Assembly (NCBI GenBank): GCA_040904745.1
Contig: JBBDSW010000092.1
Coordinates: 1 to 36,822, forward strand
Length of the DNA stretch: 36,822 nucleotides
Origin: T1Sed10-7 sp040904745
GTDB taxonomy: Bacteria > Actinomycetota > Nitriliruptoria > Nitriliruptorales > Nitriliruptoraceae
Direction: 5' to 3'
The position numbers and the translations under genes are program-made. Below the pieces are notes generated by a model, which saw only the letters and a program-made list of their open reading frames with translations, had not been told where the DNA came from and did not search any database. The number at the start of each line of letters is the position of its first letter. Positions within the stretch are counted from its first letter, which is position 1. Below are positions 1 through 7,784 of this stretch, piece by piece.

Positions 1-408
1 CTCTGGCTGCTGCTCAGCGGCATCGAGCTGGCGATCGCCTACCTGCTCGCGGGCGCGCTCTCCGTCCTGCTGGTCGTGACGATCCCGTTCGCCGTGCCGG
101 CGTTCCGTCTGGCCGGTTACACGCTCTGGCCCTTCGGACGTGTGGTCATCCGACGGCAGGGCGCGGGTGCGGCATCGACGTTCGGCAACGTGGTGTGGTT
201 CGTGGTCGCCGGCTGGTGGCTCGCGCTGCTGCACGTCCTGTTCGGGCTGCTGCTGGCCATCACGATCATCGGGATCCCGTTCGCGGTCGTGCACTTCAAG
301 CTCGCGGGGCTCGCGCTCGCGCCGTACGGCAAGGACGTGATCGAGGCCCGGTTCGGCCACGGCGAGGACGTGGTCGTCGCGACGCCGCAGCCCCTCGGAG
401 CGCGCTGA
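1..408 (+). CDS. yccF: YccF-type inner membrane protein, 5' end cut by window edge
   Basis: The frame is open from base 1 to a TGA at 406-408, so the start lies outside the window. The visible protein has two copies of the small hydrophobic YccF (DUF307) unit. Each has a membrane stretch followed by a TIPFAV or GIPFAV turn and an FRLAGYTLWPFG or FKLAGLALAPYG block, ending in a charged K/R-DVI segment. That duplicated pattern is diagnostic of YccF, a small membrane protein of unknown biochemical role. A GTG at 76 could be called as a start, but it would delete half of the first repeat, so I treat the gene as truncated. It converges on the MFS gene, with a hairpin between the two. Confidence 0.85.
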   Translation, partial: LWLLLSGIELAIAYLLAGALSVLLVVTIPFAVPAFRLAGYTLWPFGRVVIRRQGAGAASTFGNVVWFVVAGWWLALLHVLFGLLLAITIIGIPFAVVHFKLAGLALAPYGKDVIEARFGHGEDVVVATPQPLGAR

Positions 409-417
409 GCAGCGCAG

Positions 418-444
418 CCGGACCGCGGAAGCGCCGCCGTCCGG
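418..444. terminator. Hairpin between convergent genes, probable bidirectional terminator
   Basis: The arms CCGGAC (418-423) and GTCCGG (439-444) pair. Inside one C/C mismatch, GCGG (425-428) pairs with CCGC (434-437), leaving a 5-nt loop. The hairpin starts 10 nt after the yccF stop and ends 20 nt before the MFS stop. There is no T-tract on either side, which is common in high-GC actinobacteria. The role is inferred from structure and position. Confidence 0.55.
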
Positions 445-463
445 ATCCGCGGGCGCCGAGACG

Positions 464-1624
464 CTACCTGTCGGGTTCGAGGCGGTTCTCTGGCGCTGGG
501 GAGACCAGCATGACCAGCAGGGACGGGGCGGCGACGGTGAGGAACGCCACCGGACGGCCGAGGTGCGTGGCCAGCACGCCGAACAAGCCCGGCCCGATGA
601 TGAACCCGGCCGCGATGAACCCGATGGCGAACGTGAACCCGGTGGTGGGGCGCTCGCGGAAGACCTGCTGGTTCCACATCACCACCAGGGCGAACGTCGT
701 GGCGAAACCCACCCCGAACAGGGCAGCGGAAGCCAGGGCAGCGCCCACGGACCCCGGTGCGACCAGCAGCACCACGGGCGATCCGGCGACCAGGACGAGG
801 CTCACCTTCAGGGGCCTGCGCACGCCGTACCGGCTGGCGATCCCGCCGCCGAAGACACCGACGGCGGCGCCAGCGCTCCCCAGGACCGCCCACATCGCCG
901 GGCCGATCCAACTGGCCAGGCCGGCGTGCTGTGCGGTGTCGGGTGCGTACGCGAAGTAGGCACCGGAGGTGATCGATACCCCCAGTGCGACGCTGAACAG
1001 GCGCACCGACCAGGTGTCGAAGAACCATCCGATCCGGGGTCGTACCCGGTCGGAGTCCGGCTCCGGCACGCTCGCAGTCAGCACCTTCCAGGCCGCGGCG
1101 GCCGCCACCAACCCGATCATCGCGAACAGCCACCACACGGCCCGCCACCGGTCGCCGGCGACCAGCACGAAACCGCTGGCGACGAGCAACCCGGCCGGCG
1201 AGCCGGCGTTGACCAGCGCCAGGGCACGCCACCTCCCGGAAGACGGGACCTGGACGTCGACCGCATCCGAGAACGGTCCCCACGCCCCACCGGCACTGGC
1301 ACCCGCCGCCGTGATCCCCACGGCCAGCCACAGCGGGCTGGACGCGGACGCGGTCACGGCCGCACCGACCGCCAGCAGCAGGCACCCGGACACGACCGGC
1401 AAGCGAGGTCCGAAGCGGGCCGTCAGCGCACCGGCGACCACGGTGGCCACCAGGTAGCCAGCCTGGGCCGCGCTGGCGTAGAAGCCCAGCACGTCCAGGG
1501 GCAGCCCGAACTCCTCCCGGAAGGCCGGCACGAACAGGCCGTACGCCTGGCGGCCGATGCCGTAGGTCGCCAGCAGGGCCAACAGGCCCGCACCCCCGAC
1601 GCGTACGGTCTCACCCAAGCGCAC
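464..1624 (-). CDS. MFS transporter
   Basis: A protein of about 386 residues with roughly 12 hydrophobic segments in two halves and a short charged central loop (PEPDSDRVRPR), the layout of a Major Facilitator Superfamily permease. After the second helix the loop GALTARFGPRLP resembles MFS motif A, and the second half repeats it (GGGIASRYGVRRP). The substrate cannot be told. An ATG at 1630 abuts the Shine-Dalgarno GGGAGG with no spacing, whereas the GTG at 1624 sits 6 nt after it, so I chose the GTG. The gene lies 66 nt downstream of dnaE on the same strand and may be read from it, but nothing suggests a functional link. Confidence 0.85.
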   Translation of the reverse strand: MRLGETVRVGGAGLLALLATYGIGRQAYGLFVPAFREEFGLPLDVLGFYASAAQAGYLVATVVAGALTARFGPRLPVVSGCLLLAVGAAVTASASSPLWLAVGITAAGASAGGAWGPFSDAVDVQVPSSGRWRALALVNAGSPAGLLVASGFVLVAGDRWRAVWWLFAMIGLVAAAAAWKVLTASVPEPDSDRVRPRIGWFFDTWSVRLFSVALGVSITSGAYFAYAPDTAQHAGLASWIGPAMWAVLGSAGAAVGVFGGGIASRYGVRRPLKVSLVLVAGSPVVLLVAPGSVGAALASAALFGVGFATTFALVVMWNQQVFRERPTTGFTFAIGFIAAGFIIGPGLFGVLATHLGRPVAFLTVAAPSLLVMLVSPAPENRLEPDR

Positions 1625-1690
1625 GGCCATCCTCCCGCCGCATCGGGAACCGGATCGGGCAGGGTGCACCCGGACCCGCGGGCCCGATGT

Positions 1691-4600
1691 TCACCGTGAG
1701 CTGACCAGCTCGCTGTCCCGCCGACGGCGACGCCACGCCGGCTCCTCGTCGTCACCGAAGGTGCGTTCGCCCACCTCGACGTCGACCGCATCCGGGCCGA
1801 AGGCGGACTTCAGTTCCCCGAACAGGCCGGGACGCCGTTCCACACGGTAGCCGTCGTCGAGACGGTAGGTGCGTCGGCTGCCGTCCGGTGCGGCGACCTC
1901 GAGATGGACGGGGACGACCCCGGCGTGGTTGGCGAGCACGTCCTTCAACCGGCGGACGGCATCGGCCGTGCACTGCTCGGCAGCGAAGGAGACCACCACG
2001 GGTGAGCCGAGTGCCTCGGAGAGATCCGGCACGGACACCTTGTTGGCGGTGAGCTTGACCGCCTCGTCGCGCACCTCCAGTCGTCCGGTGACGACCAGGA
2101 CCGCGTCCTCGGCGAGCACCTCGTGCGCCGCGCGGTAGGTGTTGGGCCAGAACACGACCTCCACCTGCCCGGTGAGGTCCTCGACCGTGGCGACGAGGTA
2201 GGTGTCCCCCTTGCGGGTGAATTTCTTCGTCAGCGCCGTGAGCACGCCTGCCACGACGACCAAGGCGCCATCGTCCCGCTCCCGCAGGCTCGCACAGGTC
2301 GCATCGGTGTACTGCTCGAGCACCTTCTCCGTCCCGAACAGCGGGTGGTCGGAGACGTAGAGCCCGAGCATCTCGCGTTCGAAGCGCAGCAGTTCGCCCT
2401 TGTCGTACTCCTCGGCCGGGATCGGCGGGGCGGTCTCGATCCCGAGGTCGTCAGGGGTGGCCTCCGAAGCGCCACCGTCGAAGAGGGAGAACTGGCCCGC
2501 GGCCTCCGCCTTCTTGCGGGTCAGGGCCGCGTCGACGATCGTCTCGTAGGTCGCCAACAACCCCTTGCGGGAGTGACCCATGCCGGCGAAGCCACCGGCC
2601 AGGATCAGGCTCTCCAGCGTCTTCTTGTTGAGCACGCTCGCGTCGACCTTGTCGCAGAAGTCCGCGAAGTCCTCGAACCGCCCGGCGGAGCGGCGTGCCT
2701 CGACGATGGAGCCGACGATCCCCTCGCCCACGCCACGGACAGCGGAGAGGCCGAACAACACCTCGTCGCCACGGGGGGTGAAGTCGCTGCCCGACTCGTT
2801 CACATCGGGAGGTAGCACCGGGATGCCCATCCGCCGACACTCGTTCAGGTAGAGCGGTTTGTTGTCCTTGTGGTTCTTGACGCTGGTGAGCAGTGCCGCC
2901 ATGTACTCGACCGGGTAGTGGGTCTTGAGCCATGCGGTCTGGTAGCTGACGACCCCGTAGGCGACGGTGTGGGACTTGTTGAAGCCGTACTCGGCGAACT
3001 TCTCGATCAGCCCCCACAGGCTCTGCATGAAGGCGCGCTCGTAGCCGTTGGCCACCCCACCGGCGATCAACTGGTCCTTCTGCGCCTCCATGAGCTCGCG
3101 GTCCTTCTTGCCCACGGCCTTTCGGAGCGCGTCGGCCTCGGCCATCGAGAAGCCCGACAGGTCGGTGGCGATCCGCATGACCTGTTCCTGGTAGACGATG
3201 ATCCCGAAGGTCTCACCGAGGATCGGTTCCAGGTCGTCGTGGTCGTAGCTGACCTGCTCCAGCCCGTTCTTGCGGTCGGCGAACGCGATGTGCATGTCCA
3301 TGCCGAGCGGGCCGGGCCGGTACAGGGCGAGCAGGGCGGAGATGTCCTCGAACCGGGTGGGCTTCAGCTTGCGGACCAGCGCCTGCATGCCCGTCGAGTC
3401 GAGCTGGAAGACCCCGAGGGTGTAGCCGGTCCCGAGCATCTCGTAGGTCGCGGGGTCGTCCATCTCCCCGAGCAGATCCGCATCGTCGAGGTCGATCGCC
3501 ACCCCGCGGTTGTCGCGGACGTGCCGCTCGGCGTCGGACAGGATGGTGAGGTTGCGCAGGCCCAGGAAGTCCATCTTCAACAGGCCGATGCTCTCGGCCG
3601 CACCCATCTCGTACTGGGTGACGATCTCCCCGTTGTCCGTGCGCAGCAGCGGCACGGTCTCGTGCAGCGGCTTCGCGCCGATCACGACCGCTGCGGCGTG
3701 GATACCGTGCTGCCGCTTCAGGCCTTCGAGCTTCTCCGCGGTCTCGAGCACGTCGCGGTAGGTGGGGTCCTCGCGGGCGCTGCGCAGCTCGGTGGACTTC
3801 TCGTAAGCGTCGGCGAGCGGCGACTCCTTGCCCTGGACCGGGGGCGGCATCATCTTCGCGAGGTCGTCACCGACCTTGAACGGATGGTCCAGCACGCGCG
3901 CGGCGTCCCGGATCGCCGACTTCGCCTTGATGGTGCTGAAGGTGACGATCTGCGCCACATGGTCCTCGCCGTAGCGGCGGGCGGCGTAGCGGATCATCTC
4001 CCCACGTCGGCGATCGTCGAAGTCGATGTCGATGTCCGGCATCTGGAGGCGGGCCGGGTTCAGGAACCGTTCGAAGATCAGGCCGTGCTTGATCGGATCG
4101 ACCCGGGTGATGTCGGTACAGAAGGCGACGACCGACCCACCAGCCGACCCCCGGCCGGGCCCGACCCGGATCCCCTCGTTCCGGGCGTACTCGCACAGGT
4201 CGGCGACGATCAGGAAGTAGGCGGGGAAGCCCATCTGCTCGATGACGTCGAGCTCGTACTCGACGCGCCGTGCCACCTCGTCGGGGACCGGGTCGCCGTA
4301 GCGGGAAGCAGCACCCTGCCACACCTTGTGCCGCAGGTAGGCGGCCTCGCTCATCCCATCCGGACAGGGGAACCGCGGCAGCAGATCGAGGTCGAACTCG
4401 ATCTTGGCGTCGCACCGCTCGGCGATGTCGAGGGTCGCATCGAGCGCGTCGGGGTAGGCGTGGAACTCCTCGCGCATCTCCGCAGCGCTCTTGACGTAGA
4501 AACTCTCGCCCTGGAACTTGAACCGGTCCGGCTCGGAGATCTTCGCGCCGGTCTGGATGCAGAGCAGCGCATCGTGCGCCTGCGCGTCCTCGGCGCGGGT

Positions 4601-5242
4601 GTAGTGCGAGTCGTTGCTGATCACCGTCCTGAGGCCCAGCTCGCCGGCGAGCTTCTCAAGCACCGGCCACGTACGGCGCTGCTCGGCGATCCCGTGGTCC
4701 TGGAGCTCGACGTAGAACCGCTCGGCGGTGTAGATGTCCTTGAAGTCGCTGAGCGTCTGGCGAGCCGCCGCCTCGTCGCCCTTCAGTAGGTGCTGGTTGA
4801 CCTCGGAGCCGAGGCAGCCGGAGAGCACGATCATGCCCTCGGCATGCTCGGCGAGGAGTTCCCGGTCGACCCGCGGCTTGTACCAGGTGCCCTCGAGGTA
4901 GGCCCGGGTCGACAGCGAGACGAGGTTGCGGTAGCCGACGTCGTCCTGCGCCAGCGCCGTCAGGTGGTGGTAGCGCTGGCGGCCATCGGCGCCACCGAGG
5001 CGCTGCTCGTGCCGGGACCCGATCGCCTGGTAGAGCTCGGAGCCGAGGATCGGCTTGATCCCCTCGCGCTCCGCCGCGCGGAAGAACTCCACGAGGCCGA
5101 ACAGGACCCCGTGATCGGTGATCGCCACCGCCGGCTGCCCGTCCTCGCGGACATGGGTCATCAGCTCGTCGATGCGGGAGGCCCCGTCGAGCATCGAGTA
5201 CTCGGTGTGCACGTGCAGGTGGGCGAAGCTGCTGGTGCTCAC
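1691..5242 (-). CDS. dnaE: DNA polymerase III subunit alpha
   Basis: A replicative polymerase of 1183 residues, full length for the actinobacterial DnaE1 type. The N-terminal PHP domain (about 1-280) has HLHVHTEYSMLDG at 8-20, ITDHG at 41-45, GSE at 67-69 and NDSHY. The expected metal ligands all look present, so a working PHP proofreading exonuclease is plausible, as known for mycobacterial DnaE1. The palm carries the catalytic PDIDIDF near residue 400. Helix-hairpin-helix and OB-fold regions follow (OB about 990-1035, KKFTRKGDTYLVATVEDL). The start is a GTG preceded by GGAGGA. It is separated from rluD by 158 bp holding a strong inverted repeat, so it probably has its own promoter, which I could not define. 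Confidence 0.97.
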   Translation of the reverse strand: MSTSSFAHLHVHTEYSMLDGASRIDELMTHVREDGQPAVAITDHGVLFGLVEFFRAAEREGIKPILGSELYQAIGSRHEQRLGGADGRQRYHHLTALAQDDVGYRNLVSLSTRAYLEGTWYKPRVDRELLAEHAEGMIVLSGCLGSEVNQHLLKGDEAAARQTLSDFKDIYTAERFYVELQDHGIAEQRRTWPVLEKLAGELGLRTVISNDSHYTRAEDAQAHDALLCIQTGAKISEPDRFKFQGESFYVKSAAEMREEFHAYPDALDATLDIAERCDAKIEFDLDLLPRFPCPDGMSEAAYLRHKVWQGAASRYGDPVPDEVARRVEYELDVIEQMGFPAYFLIVADLCEYARNEGIRVGPGRGSAGGSVVAFCTDITRVDPIKHGLIFERFLNPARLQMPDIDIDFDDRRRGEMIRYAARRYGEDHVAQIVTFSTIKAKSAIRDAARVLDHPFKVGDDLAKMMPPPVQGKESPLADAYEKSTELRSAREDPTYRDVLETAEKLEGLKRQHGIHAAAVVIGAKPLHETVPLLRTDNGEIVTQYEMGAAESIGLLKMDFLGLRNLTILSDAERHVRDNRGVAIDLDDADLLGEMDDPATYEMLGTGYTLGVFQLDSTGMQALVRKLKPTRFEDISALLALYRPGPLGMDMHIAFADRKNGLEQVSYDHDDLEPILGETFGIIVYQEQVMRIATDLSGFSMAEADALRKAVGKKDRELMEAQKDQLIAGGVANGYERAFMQSLWGLIEKFAEYGFNKSHTVAYGVVSYQTAWLKTHYPVEYMAALLTSVKNHKDNKPLYLNECRRMGIPVLPPDVNESGSDFTPRGDEVLFGLSAVRGVGEGIVGSIVEARRSAGRFEDFADFCDKVDASVLNKKTLESLILAGGFAGMGHSRKGLLATYETIVDAALTRKKAEAAGQFSLFDGGASEATPDDLGIETAPPIPAEEYDKGELLRFEREMLGLYVSDHPLFGTEKVLEQYTDATCASLRERDDGALVVVAGVLTALTKKFTRKGDTYLVATVEDLTGQVEVVFWPNTYRAAHEVLAEDAVLVVTGRLEVRDEAVKLTANKVSVPDLSEALGSPVVVSFAAEQCTADAVRRLKDVLANHAGVVPVHLEVAAPDGSRRTYRLDDGYRVERRPGLFGELKSAFGPDAVDVEVGERTFGDDEEPAWRRRRRDSELVSSR

Positions 5243-5320
5243 GGGTCCTCCCCGGCGTCACGAGCGGTCACGGTCTCTGGCCGACCGACGGGCGTACGCG
5301 CGTCAGCGGCCACGAACCGG

Positions 5321-5350
5321 AGGCGTGTGACGGGGAAGAACCACACGCCT
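5321..5350 (-). terminator. Strong inverted repeat between rluD and dnaE
   Basis: AGGCGTGTG (5321-5329) and CACACGCCT (5342-5350) form a perfect 9-bp stem with a 12-nt loop. An overlapping alternative hairpin, CCACA (5341-5345) with TGTGG (5350-5354), shares the right arm. The element starts about 50 nt past the rluD stop. It probably ends the traR-lspA-rluD transcript ahead of dnaE, although an operator role is also possible. There is no T-tract. Confidence 0.5.
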
Positions 5351-5400
5351 GTGGTTCGCGCCTGGACCGTAGCAGCCGACCGCCACGGCGAGGTGCAGGG

Positions 5401-6366
5401 TCACCACCGCTCGGTGAGCTCGCTCGGGTCCCAGGCGGCGATCCCGACACGCTCCAGGACAGCCAGGAGGGCGTCCGGGAGCGGTTCCACCAGCTCGATC
5501 GCCGCCCCGGTGATCGGGTGGGTGAACGCGAGCGAAGCGGCATGGAGGAACGGCCGCGTCAGTCCGAGCGCACGGTTCACCGCGCCGGGCGCACGGTAGG
5601 TGGGGTCCCCGACGATCGGACTCCCCAGCTCGCTCAGGTGCACCCGCACCTGGTGGGTGCGGCCGGTGCCGAGCTGACAGGCGAGCAGGGCGACCTCGCC
5701 GCGGTGCTCGGGCAGCCCGGGAGCCGTGCCGGTCGCCAGCGTGCGGTACCGCGTCGAAGCGGGCTTGCCGGAGGCGACGACGGCGAAACGCACCCGGTCA
5801 CGCGGGTCACGGCCGATCGACGCTTCGATGCGGCCGCGAGGATCGCTCGGCACGCCGGCGACCAGCGCGAGGTAGCGACGGCGGACCTGGCGGGCGGCGA
5901 GCGCGGCGACCAGCCCCCGGTGGGCACCATCGGTACACGCGATCAGGAGCAGTCCCGAGGTATCGCGGTCGAGACGGTGGACGATGCCAGGCCGCCCCAC
6001 TCCCCCGGCAGGAGCCAGCGGGACACCCGCGGCCTCGAGCGCTTCGACCAGCGTCCCGTCCGGGTGTCCGGCGCCCGGATGGACGACGAGTCCGGCGGGC
6101 TTGGCGACCACCAGCAGGTGCTCATCGCGGTAGCGCACCGGCGGCAGCGCCGGCGGGGGGCTCGCCGTGGGCGCCACCGCATCCTCGACCACCACCTCGG
6201 CACCGGCGGCGACGGGACGCCGCTTGGTCACCACCTCCCCGTCGACACGCACCTCGCCGGCGTCGATGCGCGCGGCAGCACGGCTGCGGGAGATGTCGAG
6301 GTGGGCGGCGAGCAGGACGTCGAGCCGGGTGTCGGCCTCGTCCTCGGTCACCGTGAAGCCCGTCAC
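5401..6366 (-). CDS. rluD: RluA/RluD family 23S rRNA pseudouridine synthase
   Basis: A protein of 321 residues. An N-terminal S4 RNA-binding domain (about 10-60, TRLDVLLAAHL...SRSRAAARIDAGEVRVDG) is followed by the RluA catalytic domain. The signature HRLDRDTSG lies at 130-138, with the catalytic Asp at 133. The motifs VVAKPAGLVVHPG and GRTHQVRVHL are also clear. The family isomerises uridines in 23S rRNA helix 69; the exact target is inferred by homology. The GTG start at 6366 forms a GTGA overlap with the lspA stop, so the two are translationally coupled. The long open frame upstream is a shadow of lspA. Confidence 0.93.
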   Translation of the reverse strand: MTGFTVTEDEADTRLDVLLAAHLDISRSRAAARIDAGEVRVDGEVVTKRRPVAAGAEVVVEDAVAPTASPPPALPPVRYRDEHLLVVAKPAGLVVHPGAGHPDGTLVEALEAAGVPLAPAGGVGRPGIVHRLDRDTSGLLLIACTDGAHRGLVAALAARQVRRRYLALVAGVPSDPRGRIEASIGRDPRDRVRFAVVASGKPASTRYRTLATGTAPGLPEHRGEVALLACQLGTGRTHQVRVHLSELGSPIVGDPTYRAPGAVNRALGLTRPFLHAASLAFTHPITGAAIELVEPLPDALLAVLERVGIAAWDPSELTERW

Positions 6367-6953
6367 CGCCCGCGCTCCAGCGCTTCGGCGCGCCGCTCCT
6401 CGACCAACAGGGCGATCAACAGGAGCACGAAACCGACCGTGATCGCGCTGTCGGCCACGTTGAAGCGCGGGAAGCTGCCCCAGGCCACGAAGTCGACCAC
6501 GAAGCCGCCGCCGAACCCGTCCGCACCCGACCTGAGCAGCCGATCGAGGGCGTTGCCGACCGCCCCCGCGAGCAGCATCCCGTACGCCACCGCGGTCAGC
6601 AGCGTGTGGGTAGCTGGGAGGACGCGGGTGATCAGGACGAGGACCCCGACCGTGACCACCAGGAACACCCACGGCGGCAGCGGCAGCCCGAAGGCTCCGC
6701 CAGGGTTGTAGACGAGCTGCCAGCCGATGTCCTCCGACAGCCACGCGACGAACCGTCCGGGGGTCAGCACGGCCTCGACCAGCGCCTTGGTCGCCTGGTC
6801 CAGGACGATCAGGACCGCGGCGGTGAGGATCCCGATGGGGACGGCGCCGGGATGGGGCGGCAGGACCACCTCGTCGTCGCCATCAGGGCGTGCCTCCCCG
6901 TCGTCGCCCGGGGACGGATCCGCGGTCACGAGGTCAGCGACCTGTCTCTTCAC
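6363..6953 (-). CDS. lspA: Lipoprotein signal peptidase (signal peptidase II)
   Basis: An aspartyl membrane peptidase of 196 residues that removes signal peptides from prolipoproteins. The conserved blocks are all present: DQATK (51-55), NPGGAFG (83-89), GNALDRL with catalytic Asp137, and FVVDFVAWGSFPRFNVADS with catalytic Asp168. Four membrane segments fit the family. The N-terminus has an extra, mostly acidic, cytoplasmic stretch of about 34 residues that E. coli LspA lacks. The GTG start overlaps the end of the traR/dksA-like gene by 20 nt, and the 3' end overlaps rluD by 4 nt. An internal start is possible but has no better ribosome site that I can see. Confidence 0.95.
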   Translation of the reverse strand: MKRQVADLVTADPSPGDDGEARPDGDDEVVLPPHPGAVPIGILTAAVLIVLDQATKALVEAVLTPGRFVAWLSEDIGWQLVYNPGGAFGLPLPPWVFLVVTVGVLVLITRVLPATHTLLTAVAYGMLLAGAVGNALDRLLRSGADGFGGGFVVDFVAWGSFPRFNVADSAITVGFVLLLIALLVEERRAEALERGR

Positions 6954-7308
6954 GGCGCTTGCACGTCATGCACAGGGTCGCGTAGGGGATGGCTTCGAGC
7001 CGCTCCAGCTCGATCTTCTCACCGCAGCGCTCGCAGATGCCGTAGGTGCCGTTGTCGATGCGGCGAAGCGCGTCATCGATCTGGATGAGGATGCCGCGGG
7101 CGTGGTTCGACAGCGACTGCGCGGTCTCGCGCTCGAAGCTTGCCGAGCCGGCATCGGCGGGATCGTCATCGAACCCGCCTTCGCGCCAGTTGTTGACGTC
7201 CGCCTCGGCATCGAGCTCGACGACCTGTTCGAGCAGCTGTGCGCGCTCGGCCTCGAGCTCCTCGCGCCGGGCGCGGAGCTGCTTCTGGGTGAGTGATCGA
7301 CGTGGCAT
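6934..7308 (-). CDS. TraR/DksA-type zinc-finger transcription factor
   Basis: A protein of 124 residues. A charged coiled-coil (about 8-35 and 55-85) with an acidic tip (FDDDPADAGS) is followed by a C4 zinc finger with Cys92, Cys95, Cys113 and Cys116 in the context GTYGICERCGEKI...CMTCK. The family binds in the RNA polymerase secondary channel, and its place next to lspA is common in actinobacteria and Firmicutes. The actual targets cannot be read from sequence. I chose the ATG at 7308 because the fold starts there. No Shine-Dalgarno precedes it, and a TACCTT -10 box sits so close that the mRNA may be leaderless. Longer upstream frames run across the T-box leader and are spurious. Confidence 0.9.
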   Translation of the reverse strand: MPRRSLTQKQLRARREELEAERAQLLEQVVELDAEADVNNWREGGFDDDPADAGSASFERETAQSLSNHARGILIQIDDALRRIDNGTYGICERCGEKIELERLEAIPYATLCMTCKRREETGR

Positions 7309-7317
7309 AAGGCGGGG

Positions 7318-7323
7318 AAGGTA
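7318..7323 (-). promoter_or_regulatory. Candidate -10 box for traR-lspA-rluD, leaderless transcript
   Basis: On the minus strand TACCTT matches the actinobacterial TANNNT -10 pattern. Its downstream edge is 9 nt from the ATG at 7308, which puts transcription start within about 2-4 nt of the start codon. No convincing -35 is seen. The absence of a ribosome site fits a leaderless message. Inference only. Confidence 0.4.
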
Positions 7324-7411
7324 GCAGAACACCACGCGCCATCCGCACGGTGCCACGGTCGCTCGATCGCGACGGACGGTCCGCCCGGTCGCCGTCGGCG
7401 CCGGTGGTCCG

Positions 7412-7417
7412 TAGACT
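7412..7417 (+). promoter_or_regulatory. Candidate -10 box for the ileS T-box transcript
   Basis: TAGACT fits TANNNT and lies about 45 nt ahead of the first conserved T-box bases, giving a transcription start near 7424. There is no good TTGACA-like -35 at 16-18 nt upstream. Position is the main support. Confidence 0.4.
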
Positions 7418-7456
7418 GTCCCCCGGGTCGCCCGCGCACGTGGGCGACCACAACGC

Positions 7457-7783
7457 GATGACGAGGACGCGGCCCCCGAAGCCGCCCCACGACGAGCGAG
7501 CCGGGATGGTGTGAGCCGGCGGTGGGGTCCCGGTGCGCCATCACCTCCGAGCGGCCACGACGAACCCACGAAGACCCGTGGTGGTAGGCGTGGACGGCCC
7601 CGCACGACACGCGGGCCCCCGGCGCGAGCCGGTGGGCAGCAGCCAAGGAGCGGGTCACCGCAGCCGGTGGCCAACGAGGGTGGTACCGCGGTCCGGTGGC
7701 GTCTCTGCCAGGGGCCGTCCCTCGGGAACAACGGCGTGCTCGCCGTCCCCGAGCGAGGGCGGCCCGACCCCGAGGGAGCCACC
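7457..7783 (+). ncRNA. T-box riboswitch (tRNA-Ile sensing, translational type) upstream of ileS
   Basis: The T-box core AGGGTGGTACCGCGG is at 7677-7691. Its TGGT bulge can pair with the ACCA end of an uncharged tRNA with discriminator A. The 5' part (GATGACGAGG at 7457, then GTGTGAGCC at 7511 and CCATCACCTCCGAG at 7538-7551) resembles the short Stem I of actinobacterial ileS leaders, with ATC at 7540-7542 as the isoleucine specifier. CGAGGG (7675-7680) can pair with CCCTCG (7719-7724) as antisequestrator. Alternatively TCCCTCGGG (7718-7726) can pair with CCCGAGGGA (7769-7777), which contains the ileS ribosome site. The two helices exclude each other, and no T-tract terminator follows, so control is probably of translation start. 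Stem boundaries are approximate. Confidence 0.92.
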
Positions 7784-7784
7784 G

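Noticed and set aside
2870..4789. 639-residue open frame on the plus strand inside dnaE
   Set aside because: It lies antisense within a conserved polymerase gene and its composition is the reverse reading of that gene.
7533..7784. N-terminal extension of ileS from the first in-frame start
   Set aside because: This stretch is the T-box leader. The real start at 7785 has a ribosome site and begins the conserved protein.
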